Shown: positions 24,855 to 32,993 of the stretch, piece after piece | Numbering within the stretch: position 1 is the first letter of the stretch | Layout of the letters: every line of letters begins with the position of its first letter | From: Brotaphodocola sp964537765 | GTDB lineage: Bacteria; Bacillota; Clostridia; Lachnospirales; Lachnospiraceae | DNA length: 64,000 nucleotides | Direction: 5' to 3' | NCBI GenBank assembly: GCA_964537765.1 | Contig: CAZICB010000003.1 | Location: 1-64,000 of the forward strand | Position numbers and translations under genes: made by a program | The notes under the pieces: generated by a model | The model's database searches: none | The model's input: the letters and a program-made list of their open reading frames with translations, nothing else | What the model was told of the DNA's origin: nothing

Positions 24855-26288
24855 ATGGCAAACGATAAGAAGTTAGTGGAAGCCATCACATCGATGGACG
24901 TGGATTTTGCCCAGTGGTATACGGATGTGGTGAAGAAGGCAGAGCTGTGTGATTACGCCAGCGTGAAAGGATGCATGGTGATTAAGCCGGCGGGCTATGC
25001 GATCTGGGAGAATATTCAAAAGGAGCTGGACCGCCGTTTCAAGGAAACCGGCGTGGAGAATGTGTACATGCCCATGTTTATTCCGGAGAGCCTTCTGCAG
25101 AAGGAGAAGGACCATGTGGAGGGCTTTGCGCCGGAGGTGGCCTGGGTGACCCATGGCGGACTCGAGCAGCTTCAGGAGCGCATGTGCGTGCGTCCGACCT
25201 CCGAGACTCTGTTCTGCGATTTTTATGCCAAGGATGTGCATTCCTACCGGGATCTGCCGAAGCTGTATAACCAGTGGTGCTCTGTAGTCCGCTGGGAGAA
25301 GACCACCCGTCCCTTCCTGCGTTCCAGAGAGTTTTTGTGGCAGGAAGGACATACGGCTCACGCGACCGCCCAGGAGGCTCAGGAGCGCACTATCCTGATG
25401 CTGAACGTATATGCGGACTTCTGTGAGGAGATGCTGGCGATTCCGGTGATCCGTGGACAGAAGACGGACAAGGAGAAATTTGCAGGCGCCGAGGCCACCT
25501 ACACCATCGAGTCTTTGATGCATGACGGCAAGGCGCTGCAGTCCGGCACCAGCCATAACTTCGGCGATGGCTTTGCAAGGGCATTCAATATTCAGTATGC
25601 CGCAAAGGATAATTCCCTGCAATATGTACATCAGACCTCCTGGGGTATGACCACCCGTATGATCGGCGCCATCATCATGGTACACGGCGATAACAACGGC
25701 CTGGTTCTGCCGCCGCGGATCGCGCCGACCCAGGTGGTGATCGTTCCGATCCAGCAGAAGAAGGAAGGCGTCCTGGATAAGGCCTTTGAGGTGAAGGGCA
25801 TGCTTTCCAATTTCAAGGTAAAGGTGGATGATTCGGACAAGAGCCCGGGCTGGAAGTTCAGCGAGTCTGAGATGCGCGGCATTCCGGTACGTGTGGAGAT
25901 CGGACCGAGGGATATTGAGAACGGCCAGGCAGTGCTGGTGCGCCGGGATACCCATGAGAAAATGACCGTGGCCATCAGCGAGATCGCCGAGAAGGTGGGC
26001 GAGCTGTTAGATACGATCCAGCATGACATGCTGGAGCATGCCCGCGCGCATCGGGATGCACACACCTACGTGGCAACGGATTATGAGGAGTTTGTAAAGA
26101 CCGTCAATGAGAAGCCGGGCTTTGTGAAGGCCATGTGGTGCGGCGATCAGGCATGCGAGGACAAGATTAAAGAGGACACCTCAGCCACTGCCCGCTGCAT
26201 GCCCTTCGCCCAGGAGCAGCTTTCCGATCACTGTGTCTGCTGCGGCAAGCCGGCGAAGAAGATGGTATATTGGGGCAAGGCGTACTAA
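24855..26288 (+). CDS. proS: proline--tRNA ligase (compact, archaeal/eukaryote-like type)
   Basis: A 477-aa class IIa synthetase without the editing insertion of the longer bacterial ProS. Motif 2 region: RPTSETLFCDFYAKD and RWEKTTRPFLRSREFLWQEG. Then comes an anticodon-binding domain, and finally a Cys-rich C-terminal domain (CGDQACEDK, CVCCGKPAKKM) ending in Tyr, all typical of ProS type 3. The ATG follows AAAGGAGAGAAG. Expression is set by the T-box upstream. Confidence 0.95.
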   Translation: MANDKKLVEAITSMDVDFAQWYTDVVKKAELCDYASVKGCMVIKPAGYAIWENIQKELDRRFKETGVENVYMPMFIPESLLQKEKDHVEGFAPEVAWVTHGGLEQLQERMCVRPTSETLFCDFYAKDVHSYRDLPKLYNQWCSVVRWEKTTRPFLRSREFLWQEGHTAHATAQEAQERTILMLNVYADFCEEMLAIPVIRGQKTDKEKFAGAEATYTIESLMHDGKALQSGTSHNFGDGFARAFNIQYAAKDNSLQYVHQTSWGMTTRMIGAIIMVHGDNNGLVLPPRIAPTQVVIVPIQQKKEGVLDKAFEVKGMLSNFKVKVDDSDKSPGWKFSESEMRGIPVRVEIGPRDIENGQAVLVRRDTHEKMTVAISEIAEKVGELLDTIQHDMLEHARAHRDAHTYVATDYEEFVKTVNEKPGFVKAMWCGDQACEDKIKEDTSATARCMPFAQEQLSDHCVCCGKPAKKMVYWGKAY

Positions 26289-26324
26289 TACAGAACCATC
26301 CAGTACTAATACAGAACCATCCAG
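26283..26324 (+). repeat. 21-nt perfect tandem duplication at the proS stop codon
   Basis: The 21-mer beginning TACTAATACAGAACC is repeated exactly (26283-26303, 26304-26324). The first copy contains the last Tyr codon and the stop. It looks like a recent slippage event with no coding effect. Confidence 0.9.
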
Positions 26325-26381
26325 GGCGGACGGGGAAAGACTGCCCGCCGTCAGAGCTGCATTTATAAGGAGGTGACCCGC

Positions 26382-27575
26382 ATGCAGATCCCCCATCAGG
26401 TGGAATATATTATTGATAAATTAAACCGGCATGGCTATGAGGCCTATGCGGTGGGCGGATGCGTCCGGGACACCCTTTTGGGCCGGACGCCGGGGGATTG
26501 GGATATCACTACCTCGGCGCGGCCGGCCCAGGTCAAGGAGCTTTTTCGGCGGACTGTGGACACCGGGATCGAGCATGGCACGGTGACGGTGCTGGTGGAG
26601 CACGTAGGCTACGAGGTGACCACCTACCGGATCGACGGTGAATATGAGGACGGCAGGCATCCACGCCAGGTGGAATTTACGGCCAGCCTGCTGGAGGATT
26701 TGAAGCGCCGGGATTTTACCATCAATGCCATGGCCTACAGCCATCAGGCCGGGATCGTGGATGCCTTTGACGGCATGGGCGATTTGAAGCGGCGGGTGAT
26801 TCGCTGTGTGGGGGACCCCATGGAGCGTTTTTCGGAGGATGCTCTGCGGATTTTGCGGGCGATCCGTTTTTCCGCCCAGCTGGATTTTTCCATTGAACAG
26901 GGCACCTGGGAGGCCATCAGCCGGATCGCCCCCAATATCGCCAAAATCAGCAAGGAGCGGATCCAGGTGGAGCTGACCAAGCTGCTTTTGTCCGACCATC
27001 CGGAAAACATGCGCCAGGTTTTTGAGACCGGCATCAGCCCGTATATTTCCGAAGCCTTTGCCCGGATTCCGTGGGAACGGATTTTGGTTCCGGCAAAGCT
27101 TCCGGCAAAGAAGTACGTGCGCTGGGCGGCCTTTTTGCGCGTGCTGCCGCCGGAGGACGCGGTGCAGGTATTAAAGGATTTAAAAATGGACAATGATACA
27201 GTCCGCAAGGTGCGGACGCTGGTTGCTTTTTCCGGCATGGAGCTGCCGCCAGAGGAGCTTTCCGTGCGCCAGGGCATGAGCCGGATGGAGCCGGAGGTGT
27301 GGGACGCCCTTTTGGAGCTGAACGGATACGGGCCGGAAATTTTCCGGCTGACGGAGCGGATCCGGCAGCGGGGAGACTGCCTGGACTTAGGGCATTTGGC
27401 CGTGAAGGGGCAGGACTTGATTTCTGCCGGGGTCACCCCCGGAAAGCAGATCGGCGACTGCCTGGAGAGCATGCTGGCTCATGTGCTGGAGCATCCGGAG
27501 GATAACCGGAAAGAGATTTTAATGAAGCTGTTTCTCAGCAAAAAAACTTGCGGGATCGCAGGGATTATGTTATAA
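26382..27575 (+). CDS. cca: CCA tRNA nucleotidyltransferase
   Basis: A 397-aa class II nucleotidyltransferase: YAVGGCVRDTLLGRTPGDWDI (residues about 21-41) holds the GG...R and DxD catalytic signature. RRDFTINAMAY and RFSEDALRILRAIRFSAQL complete the head and neck domains. The ATG at 26382 is 8 nt after AAGGAGG; an in-frame GTG overlaps that site and is rejected. It adds or repairs the 3' CCA of tRNA. The promoter for the SCIFF gene overlaps its stop codon. Confidence 0.93.
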   Translation: MQIPHQVEYIIDKLNRHGYEAYAVGGCVRDTLLGRTPGDWDITTSARPAQVKELFRRTVDTGIEHGTVTVLVEHVGYEVTTYRIDGEYEDGRHPRQVEFTASLLEDLKRRDFTINAMAYSHQAGIVDAFDGMGDLKRRVIRCVGDPMERFSEDALRILRAIRFSAQLDFSIEQGTWEAISRIAPNIAKISKERIQVELTKLLLSDHPENMRQVFETGISPYISEAFARIPWERILVPAKLPAKKYVRWAAFLRVLPPEDAVQVLKDLKMDNDTVRKVRTLVAFSGMELPPEELSVRQGMSRMEPEVWDALLELNGYGPEIFRLTERIRQRGDCLDLGHLAVKGQDLISAGVTPGKQIGDCLESMLAHVLEHPEDNRKEILMKLFLSKKTCGIAGIML

Positions 27576-27576
27576 T
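27548..27576 (+). promoter_or_regulatory. promoter of scfA
   Basis: TTGCGG (27548-27553), 17 nt, TATAAT (27571-27576) with an upstream TG at -15 (TGTTATAAT). It lies at the very end of cca, 39 nt before the SCIFF start. Confidence 0.8.
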
Positions 27577-27614
27577 CCCCTTGATTATAAGCATATAAGC
27601 ATAGGAGGCGTCAT

Positions 27615-27761
27615 ATGAAACACGTAAAGACTTTAAATAATAAAACTTTAAAGGAATCCATGAAGAAGGGCGGCTGCGGCGAGTGCCAGACTTCCTGCCA
27701 GTCCGCATGCAAAACTTCCTGCACCGTTGGCAACCAGAGCTGTGAGAATGCCAACAGATAA
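27615..27761 (+). CDS. scfA: SCIFF ranthipeptide precursor
   Basis: A 48-aa peptide, MKHVKTLNNKTLKESMKKGG followed by a Cys-rich core. It has six Cys (positions 21, 24, 28, 32, 36, 43), which is the definition of the SCIFF family (six cysteines in forty-five residues). It is nearly invariant across Clostridia. The radical SAM enzyme encoded 96 nt downstream installs Cys-to-acceptor thioether bonds, with Thr and other residues between the Cys as acceptors. AGGAGGCGTCAT precedes the start. A terminator-like hairpin between the genes would make more scfA than scfB message. The mature product's role is not firmly known; signalling is suspected. Confidence 0.97.
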   Translation: MKHVKTLNNKTLKESMKKGGCGECQTSCQSACKTSCTVGNQSCENANR

Positions 27762-27794
27762 GCGGGACATATGTAGAATATGCAGACAGGAATA

Positions 27795-27827
27795 ACCCCT
27801 ATCGTTGCAGAATGTAGGGGTTTTTCT
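27795..27827 (+). terminator. attenuating terminator between scfA and scfB
   Basis: ACCCCTA, 13-nt loop, TAGGGG, T5. The position suggests partial termination so that the peptide gene is expressed above its maturase. Confidence 0.8.
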
Positions 27828-27857
27828 TTGTGTAATAGGAAATAAAGGAGAATTGTT

Positions 27858-29258
27858 GTGATTCATCAATATCAGAACAATGGCTATAACATTGTGATGG
27901 ACATTGCCAGCGGCTCTGTCCACGTGGTGGATGATGTGGTCTATGATGGAGTCGCGCTGCTGGAACCATTGGTGGGAGAGCTGGAGGCTGCGGAAAAACT
28001 TCCGAAGGAAGCCTGCGCCAGGGTGCGGGAGGCACTGGCGGACAGGTATCCGGCCGGGGAGATCGAGGAAGCTCTGGAGGAGATCCAGGCGCTGGTCGAT
28101 GCGGAGGAGCTGTTTACCAGGGATATCTACCAGCAGTATGTCACAGATTTTAAGAAACGCAAAACTGTGGTCAAGGCATTATGCCTGCACATTGCCCATG
28201 ACTGTAATTTGGGCTGTAAATATTGCTTCGCCGAGGAGGGGGAGTACCACGGCAGACGCGCCCTCATGTCCTTTGAGGTGGGCAAAAAGGCGTTGGATTT
28301 TCTGATTGCAAATTCCGGCAGCCGCCGGAATCTGGAGGTGGATTTCTTCGGCGGAGAGCCGTTGATGAACTGGCCGGTGGTCAGGCAGCTGGTGGAGTAT
28401 GGCCGTTCCCAGGAGGAGGCTCATGGAAAGCGGTTCCGCTTTACCCTGACTACCAATGGCGTGCTGCTAAACGACGAGATCATGGATTTCTGCAACCGGG
28501 AGATGAGCAATGTGGTTATGAGCCTGGACGGGCGGCGTGAGGTCAATGATTTCATGCGCCCCACCCGCAATGGCCACGGCAGCAGCTATGACATCATTGT
28601 CCCCAAATTCCAGAAGTTCGCGAAGTCCCGGGCCGGGAAGGATTACTATGTGCGGGGAACCTTTACCCGCCACAATCTGGATTTTGCCGAGGACGTGAAG
28701 CATTTCGCAGACCTGGGCTTTGACCAGATATCCATCGAGCCGGTGGTGGCAGCTCCCGAGGAGGAGTATGCTATCCGCAAGGAGGATCTGCCCCGGATTC
28801 TTGTCGAGTATGACAAGCTGGCGGTGGAGTACCTGAAAAGAAAGAAAGAGGGAAGAGGCTTCAATTTCTTCCATTTTATGATTGATTTGAACCAGGGTCC
28901 CTGTGTGGCGAAGCGGCTTTCCGGCTGCGGCTCCGGCACGGAGTATCTGGCAGTGACGCCCTGGGGAGATTTCTATCCCTGCCATCAGTTTGTGGGGCAG
29001 GAGGATTTCCTGATGGGCAATGTGGATACCGGTATTATCCGGACGGATATCCGCGACGAGTTTAAGCTGTGCAATGTCTACGCCAAGGAAAAATGCAGAA
29101 ACTGCTTTGCCCGGTTCTACTGCAGCGGCGGTTGTGCGGCAAACTCTTATAATTTCCATGGGAGCATTACGGACGCTTATGACATCGGCTGTGAGATGCA
29201 GAAGAAGCGGATTGAGTGTGCGATTATGATCAAGGCGGCGCTTGCCGACGAAGCCTGA
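27858..29258 (+). CDS. scfB: SCIFF peptide maturase, radical SAM/SPASM enzyme
   Basis: A 466-aa enzyme with a GTG start after AAAGGAGAATTGTT. The N-terminal 100 residues are a peptide-binding domain. The radical SAM cluster motif is CNLGCKYCF near residue 118. Further on come FFGGEPLMNW and the C-terminal SPASM region CGSGTEYLAVTPWGDFYPCHQ and CRNCFARFYCSGGC, which bind auxiliary [4Fe-4S] clusters. It forms thioether cross-links in the scfA peptide. The neighbours secDF, tgt and yajC downstream form the usual SCIFF neighbourhood. Confidence 0.97.
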   Translation: MIHQYQNNGYNIVMDIASGSVHVVDDVVYDGVALLEPLVGELEAAEKLPKEACARVREALADRYPAGEIEEALEEIQALVDAEELFTRDIYQQYVTDFKKRKTVVKALCLHIAHDCNLGCKYCFAEEGEYHGRRALMSFEVGKKALDFLIANSGSRRNLEVDFFGGEPLMNWPVVRQLVEYGRSQEEAHGKRFRFTLTTNGVLLNDEIMDFCNREMSNVVMSLDGRREVNDFMRPTRNGHGSSYDIIVPKFQKFAKSRAGKDYYVRGTFTRHNLDFAEDVKHFADLGFDQISIEPVVAAPEEEYAIRKEDLPRILVEYDKLAVEYLKRKKEGRGFNFFHFMIDLNQGPCVAKRLSGCGSGTEYLAVTPWGDFYPCHQFVGQEDFLMGNVDTGIIRTDIRDEFKLCNVYAKEKCRNCFARFYCSGGCAANSYNFHGSITDAYDIGCEMQKKRIECAIMIKAALADEA

Positions 29259-29282
29259 TCGAAAAATGAGAGGAGAAAAGGC

Positions 29283-31403
29283 ATGAAGAACAGTAAGGTA
29301 AAGGGGCTTCTTGGGCTGCTGGTGCTGCTGTTTGCGATCGGTCTGTTTGGATTCTTTGGCTATGATACCATGGATGACATTAAGCTGGGACTGGATCTGG
29401 CAGGCGGCGTCAGCATTACCTACCAGGCAGTAGAAGAAAACCCCACAGATGAAGAGATGGCGGATACCATCTACAAGCTCCAGCAGCGTGTGCAGAATTA
29501 CAGCACCGAGGCAGAGGTGTATCAGGAGGGAAGCAACCGGATCAACATCGATATTCCGGGCGTGTCTGACGCCAATGCGATCCTGGAAGAGCTGGGCAAG
29601 CCCGGTTCCCTGTTTTTTACCGATGAGACCGGACAGGTGATCCTGACCGGAGATCAGGTGTCCTCCGCGAAGGCGGGCATCATCGAACAGAACGGCATCA
29701 AATCCTATGTGGTCAGCCTGACCTTCACCGACGAGGGGACCAAGGCGTTCGCGGAGGCCACCACGGCCAATGTGGGCAAGCGGATAGCCATTATCTATGA
29801 CGGCATGATTTATTCCAACCCGGTGGTCCGGGAGGCGATCACAGGCGGACAATGCCAGATCGACGGCATGACCACCTATGAGGAGGCGGAGCAGCTGGCG
29901 GCAACCATCCGCATCGGTTCTCTGTCCCTGGAGCTGGAAGAGCTGCGTTCCAATGTGGTGGGCGCGAAGCTGGGCCAGGAAGCCATCTCCACCAGCTTAA
30001 AGGCCGGCGCCATCGGTTTTGGCATTGTGGCGGTATTTATGATTATCGTATACCTGATTCCGGGCCTTGCGGCAGTGCTGGCATTGGCTTTGTATGTGGG
30101 ACTGATTCTGATCCTGTTGTCAGCCTTTGAGGTGACGCTTACCCTGCCGGGTATTGCAGGTATCATCCTTTCTGTCGGCATGGCAGTGGACGCGAACGTT
30201 ATTATCTTCACCCGTATCAAGGAGGAGATCGGTCATGGAAAGACTGTGCGCTCCGCCATCAAGACCGGCTTTGCGAAGGCATTGTCCGCGATCGTGGACG
30301 GAAATGTCACCACCCTGATTGCCGCCGCGGTGCTGTACTTCCGGGGCTCCGGTACGGTCAAGGGCTTTGCCACCACGCTGGCTATCGGTATCGTGCTTTC
30401 CATGGTGACGGCATTGTTTGTGACCAAGGGAGCTTTATACGCCCTTTATAACCTGGGCTTTGAGGACGCAAAGTTTTACGGCACCAAAAAGGACCGCGCG
30501 CCGATCAATTTCCTGGGCAAGAGAAATATTTGCTTCATCCTTTCCATCGTGGTGATCGCGGCCGGATTGGCGGGCATGGCGCTGAACAAAGGTCAGATCG
30601 GCCATGTGCTGAACTACGGCATGGATTTCACCGGCGGTACCTCTACCAATGTGACCTTCAATGAGGATCTGTCCCTGGATGACATTTCCAATCAGGTGGT
30701 TCCGGTGGTTTCCGGGATCACCGGGGACGCGGATGTGCAGACCCAGAAGGTGGCGGGCACCAATGAGGTGATCATTAAGACCAAGACCCTTTCTGTGGAG
30801 CAGAGAAAGGCGCTGGAAGAGGCTCTGGTAGAGAACTTCGGCGTCGAGGCGGAGAAGATCACCGCGGAGAGCATTTCCGGCGCGGTCAGCGCGGAGATGA
30901 AGAAGGACGCGGTCGTGGCGACCATCCTGGCGACGATCCTGATGCTGATTTACATCTGGATCCGGTTTAAGGATATTCGTTTTGCGACCAGCGCGATTCT
31001 GGCGCTGCTGCACGACGTGCTGGTAGTGCTGACCTTCTACTCCCTGGCAAAGTGGTCGGTTGGCTCCACCTTTATCGCATGTATGCTGACCATTGTGGGT
31101 TACTCCATCAACGCGACCATCGTGATTTTTGACCGTATTCGTGAGAATCTGGCCACAAAGACCAACAAGCAGACGCTGGCGGACATTGTAAATACCAGCA
31201 TTACCCAGACCTTTACCAGAAGCGTCAATACGTCTCTGACTACCTTTATTATGGTATTTGTGCTGTTTCTGCTGGGCGTATCCTCCATCCGCGAATTTGC
31301 GCTTCCGCTGATGGTAGGTATCGTTTGCGGTACTTATTCCTCTGTATGCCTGGTAAGTGCTATGTGGTATGTAATGAATACAAAGAAGAAAGAGGCACAG
31401 TAG
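29283..31403 (+). CDS. secDF: protein translocase subunit SecDF (fused)
   Basis: A 706-aa membrane protein in which SecD (about 1-400) and SecF (about 410-706) are fused. An N-terminal transmembrane helix, the GLDLAGGVSITYQ segment and the large P1 domain come first. TM bundles with LPGIAGIILSVGMAVDANVIIFTRIKEE and, in SecF, GMDFTGGTSTNVTF and GYSINATIVIFDRIRE follow. It uses the proton or sodium gradient to pull exported proteins. The fused form is common in Firmicutes. It starts 24 nt after scfB. Confidence 0.96.
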   Translation: MKNSKVKGLLGLLVLLFAIGLFGFFGYDTMDDIKLGLDLAGGVSITYQAVEENPTDEEMADTIYKLQQRVQNYSTEAEVYQEGSNRINIDIPGVSDANAILEELGKPGSLFFTDETGQVILTGDQVSSAKAGIIEQNGIKSYVVSLTFTDEGTKAFAEATTANVGKRIAIIYDGMIYSNPVVREAITGGQCQIDGMTTYEEAEQLAATIRIGSLSLELEELRSNVVGAKLGQEAISTSLKAGAIGFGIVAVFMIIVYLIPGLAAVLALALYVGLILILLSAFEVTLTLPGIAGIILSVGMAVDANVIIFTRIKEEIGHGKTVRSAIKTGFAKALSAIVDGNVTTLIAAAVLYFRGSGTVKGFATTLAIGIVLSMVTALFVTKGALYALYNLGFEDAKFYGTKKDRAPINFLGKRNICFILSIVVIAAGLAGMALNKGQIGHVLNYGMDFTGGTSTNVTFNEDLSLDDISNQVVPVVSGITGDADVQTQKVAGTNEVIIKTKTLSVEQRKALEEALVENFGVEAEKITAESISGAVSAEMKKDAVVATILATILMLIYIWIRFKDIRFATSAILALLHDVLVVLTFYSLAKWSVGSTFIACMLTIVGYSINATIVIFDRIRENLATKTNKQTLADIVNTSITQTFTRSVNTSLTTFIMVFVLFLLGVSSIREFALPLMVGIVCGTYSSVCLVSAMWYVMNTKKKEAQ

Positions 31404-31410
31404 GAGTTTT

Positions 31411-32550
31411 ATGAGATATCAACTGATTACCACAGACGGGCGCGCCAAGCGCGCCCAGGTGGAAACCGTACATGGCACGATCCAGACTCCGGTGTTTATG
31501 AATGTAGGTACGGTGGCGGCGATCAAGGGAGCAGTATCCACCGATGACCTTCGCCAGATCGGCACTCAGGTGGAATTGTCCAATACCTATCATCTGCATG
31601 TGCGCACCGGCGACAAGCTGATCCGCCAGTTTGGCGGATTGCATAAGTTCATGAACTGGGACAGGCCGATTCTGACTGATTCCGGCGGCTTTCAGGTATT
31701 TTCCCTGGCAGGGCTGCGCAAAATCAAGGAGGAGGGCGTCTATTTCAATTCCCATATTGACGGTCATAGGATTTTCATGGGACCGGAGGAGAGCATGCAG
31801 ATCCAGTCCAATCTTGGCTCTACCATCGCCATGGCCTTTGACGAATGTCCGCCCAGCCGGGCGGATGTGAAGTACATCCGGAATTCCGTGGACCGCACGA
31901 CCCGGTGGCTGGAGCGCTGCAAAAAGGAGATGGCCAGGCTGAATGCTCTGCCGGATACCATCAATCGGGAACAGCTGCTTTTTGGCATTAACCAGGGCGG
32001 TGTGGTGGACGAGATCCGCATCAGCCACGCGAAAACCATCGCAGACATGGATCTGGATGGGTATGCGGTGGGCGGACTGGCTGTAGGAGAAACCCATGAG
32101 GAGATGTACCACATCCTGGATGTGACGGTGCCTCATCTGCCGCAGAATAAGCCTACCTACCTGATGGGGGTCGGTACTCCGGCAAACATTCTGGAGGCGG
32201 TGGACCGGGGTGTGGATTTCTTTGACTGTGTATATCCGTCCCGAAATGGACGCCATAGCCATGTTTATACCAATTACGGCAAGCTGAATCTGATGAACCA
32301 GAAATACGAGCTGGATCCCCGCCCCATTGAGGAGGGCTGCCAGTGCCCGGCATGCCGCTCTTACAGCAGAGCGTACATCCGCCATTTGTTTAAGGCAAAA
32401 GAAATGCTGGGAATGAGATTATGTGTCTTGCACAATTTATATTTTTATAATACAATGATGAAAGAAATCCGAGATGCCATCGAAGGGCATCGTTACCAGG
32501 CGTATAAGCAGGAGAAGCTGGCGCGCATGGCATCCGGTCCCCAGGACTGA
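31411..32550 (+). CDS. tgt: queuine tRNA-ribosyltransferase
   Basis: A 379-aa TIM-barrel enzyme: ILTDSGGFQVFSLAGLRKI, LVELSN-like substrate segments, FGINQGGVVDEIR, and the zinc site CQCPACRSYSRAYIRHL near the C-terminus. It exchanges guanine 34 for preQ1 in tRNAs with GUN anticodons. It starts 7 nt after secDF and precedes yajC, the conserved Tgt-YajC-SecDF gene group. Confidence 0.97.
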   Translation: MRYQLITTDGRAKRAQVETVHGTIQTPVFMNVGTVAAIKGAVSTDDLRQIGTQVELSNTYHLHVRTGDKLIRQFGGLHKFMNWDRPILTDSGGFQVFSLAGLRKIKEEGVYFNSHIDGHRIFMGPEESMQIQSNLGSTIAMAFDECPPSRADVKYIRNSVDRTTRWLERCKKEMARLNALPDTINREQLLFGINQGGVVDEIRISHAKTIADMDLDGYAVGGLAVGETHEEMYHILDVTVPHLPQNKPTYLMGVGTPANILEAVDRGVDFFDCVYPSRNGRHSHVYTNYGKLNLMNQKYELDPRPIEEGCQCPACRSYSRAYIRHLFKAKEMLGMRLCVLHNLYFYNTMMKEIRDAIEGHRYQAYKQEKLARMASGPQD

Positions 32551-32576
32551 ACAAAAGGTAAAAAAGGAGGGCATTT

Positions 32577-32870
32577 ATGTTAGTAGCATCAGGTGGAATT
32601 TCCCCGACATTTTTGATTGGTTACATTATTTTCTTCGTCGCTTTGATGTATTTCATGGCGATCCGTCCCCAGCAGAAGGAAAAGAAGAAACATGCGGAGC
32701 TGCTTGCCAGCATCGGCATCGGTGACAGCATCCTGACCACCAGCGGATTTTACGGCGTGGTGATCGATATGACGGATGACACCGTGATTGTAGAGTTCGG
32801 GAACAATAAAAACTGCCGTATTCCTATGCAGAAGGCAGCCATCGTACAGGTGGAGAAGCCGGAGGTTTAA
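32577..32870 (+). CDS. yajC: preprotein translocase subunit YajC
   Basis: A 97-aa protein with one N-terminal transmembrane helix (TFLIGYIIFFVALMYFMAIRP) followed by QQKEKKKHAELLASIGIGDSI, the YajC signature. A beta-rich cytoplasmic domain follows (VVIDMTDDTVIVEFG). It associates with SecDF. AAAAGGAGGGC precedes the ATG. It is the last gene of the operon. Confidence 0.95.
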   Translation: MLVASGGISPTFLIGYIIFFVALMYFMAIRPQQKEKKKHAELLASIGIGDSILTTSGFYGVVIDMTDDTVIVEFGNNKNCRIPMQKAAIVQVEKPEV

Positions 32871-32911
32871 AACGCGGCGGGACGCGTCACTGGCGCGTTC
32901 GGATGAATAAA
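32871..32911. repeat. short hairpin plus GGATGAATAAA motif
   Basis: AACGCG...CGCGTT with ACGCGTCACTGGCGCGTT inside, then CGGATGAATAAA. Similar hairpin-plus-tail units are at 42505-42555 and 56961-56989, and the hairpin core also appears at 1362-1382. Confidence 0.55.
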
Positions 32912-32956
32912 ACGCTGAAAACCGACCCTGGAATGGGGAGGCTTTCAGCGTTTTTT
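32909..32956. terminator. bidirectional terminator after yajC and glgX
   Basis: AAAACGCTGAAA and TTTCAGCGTTTTTT enclose a 22-nt GC-rich middle. It serves yajC on the plus strand and glgX, which ends at 32994, on the minus strand. Confidence 0.9.
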
Positions 32957-32993
32957 GCTGTCCTTTAATTTTTCAATATTTCACAGTTGATGG

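Noticed and set aside
28467..29852. Long minus-strand ORF of 461 codons
   Set aside because: It is antisense to scfB and secDF, whose products have clear motifs; long antisense frames come from the codon bias of these GC-rich genes.
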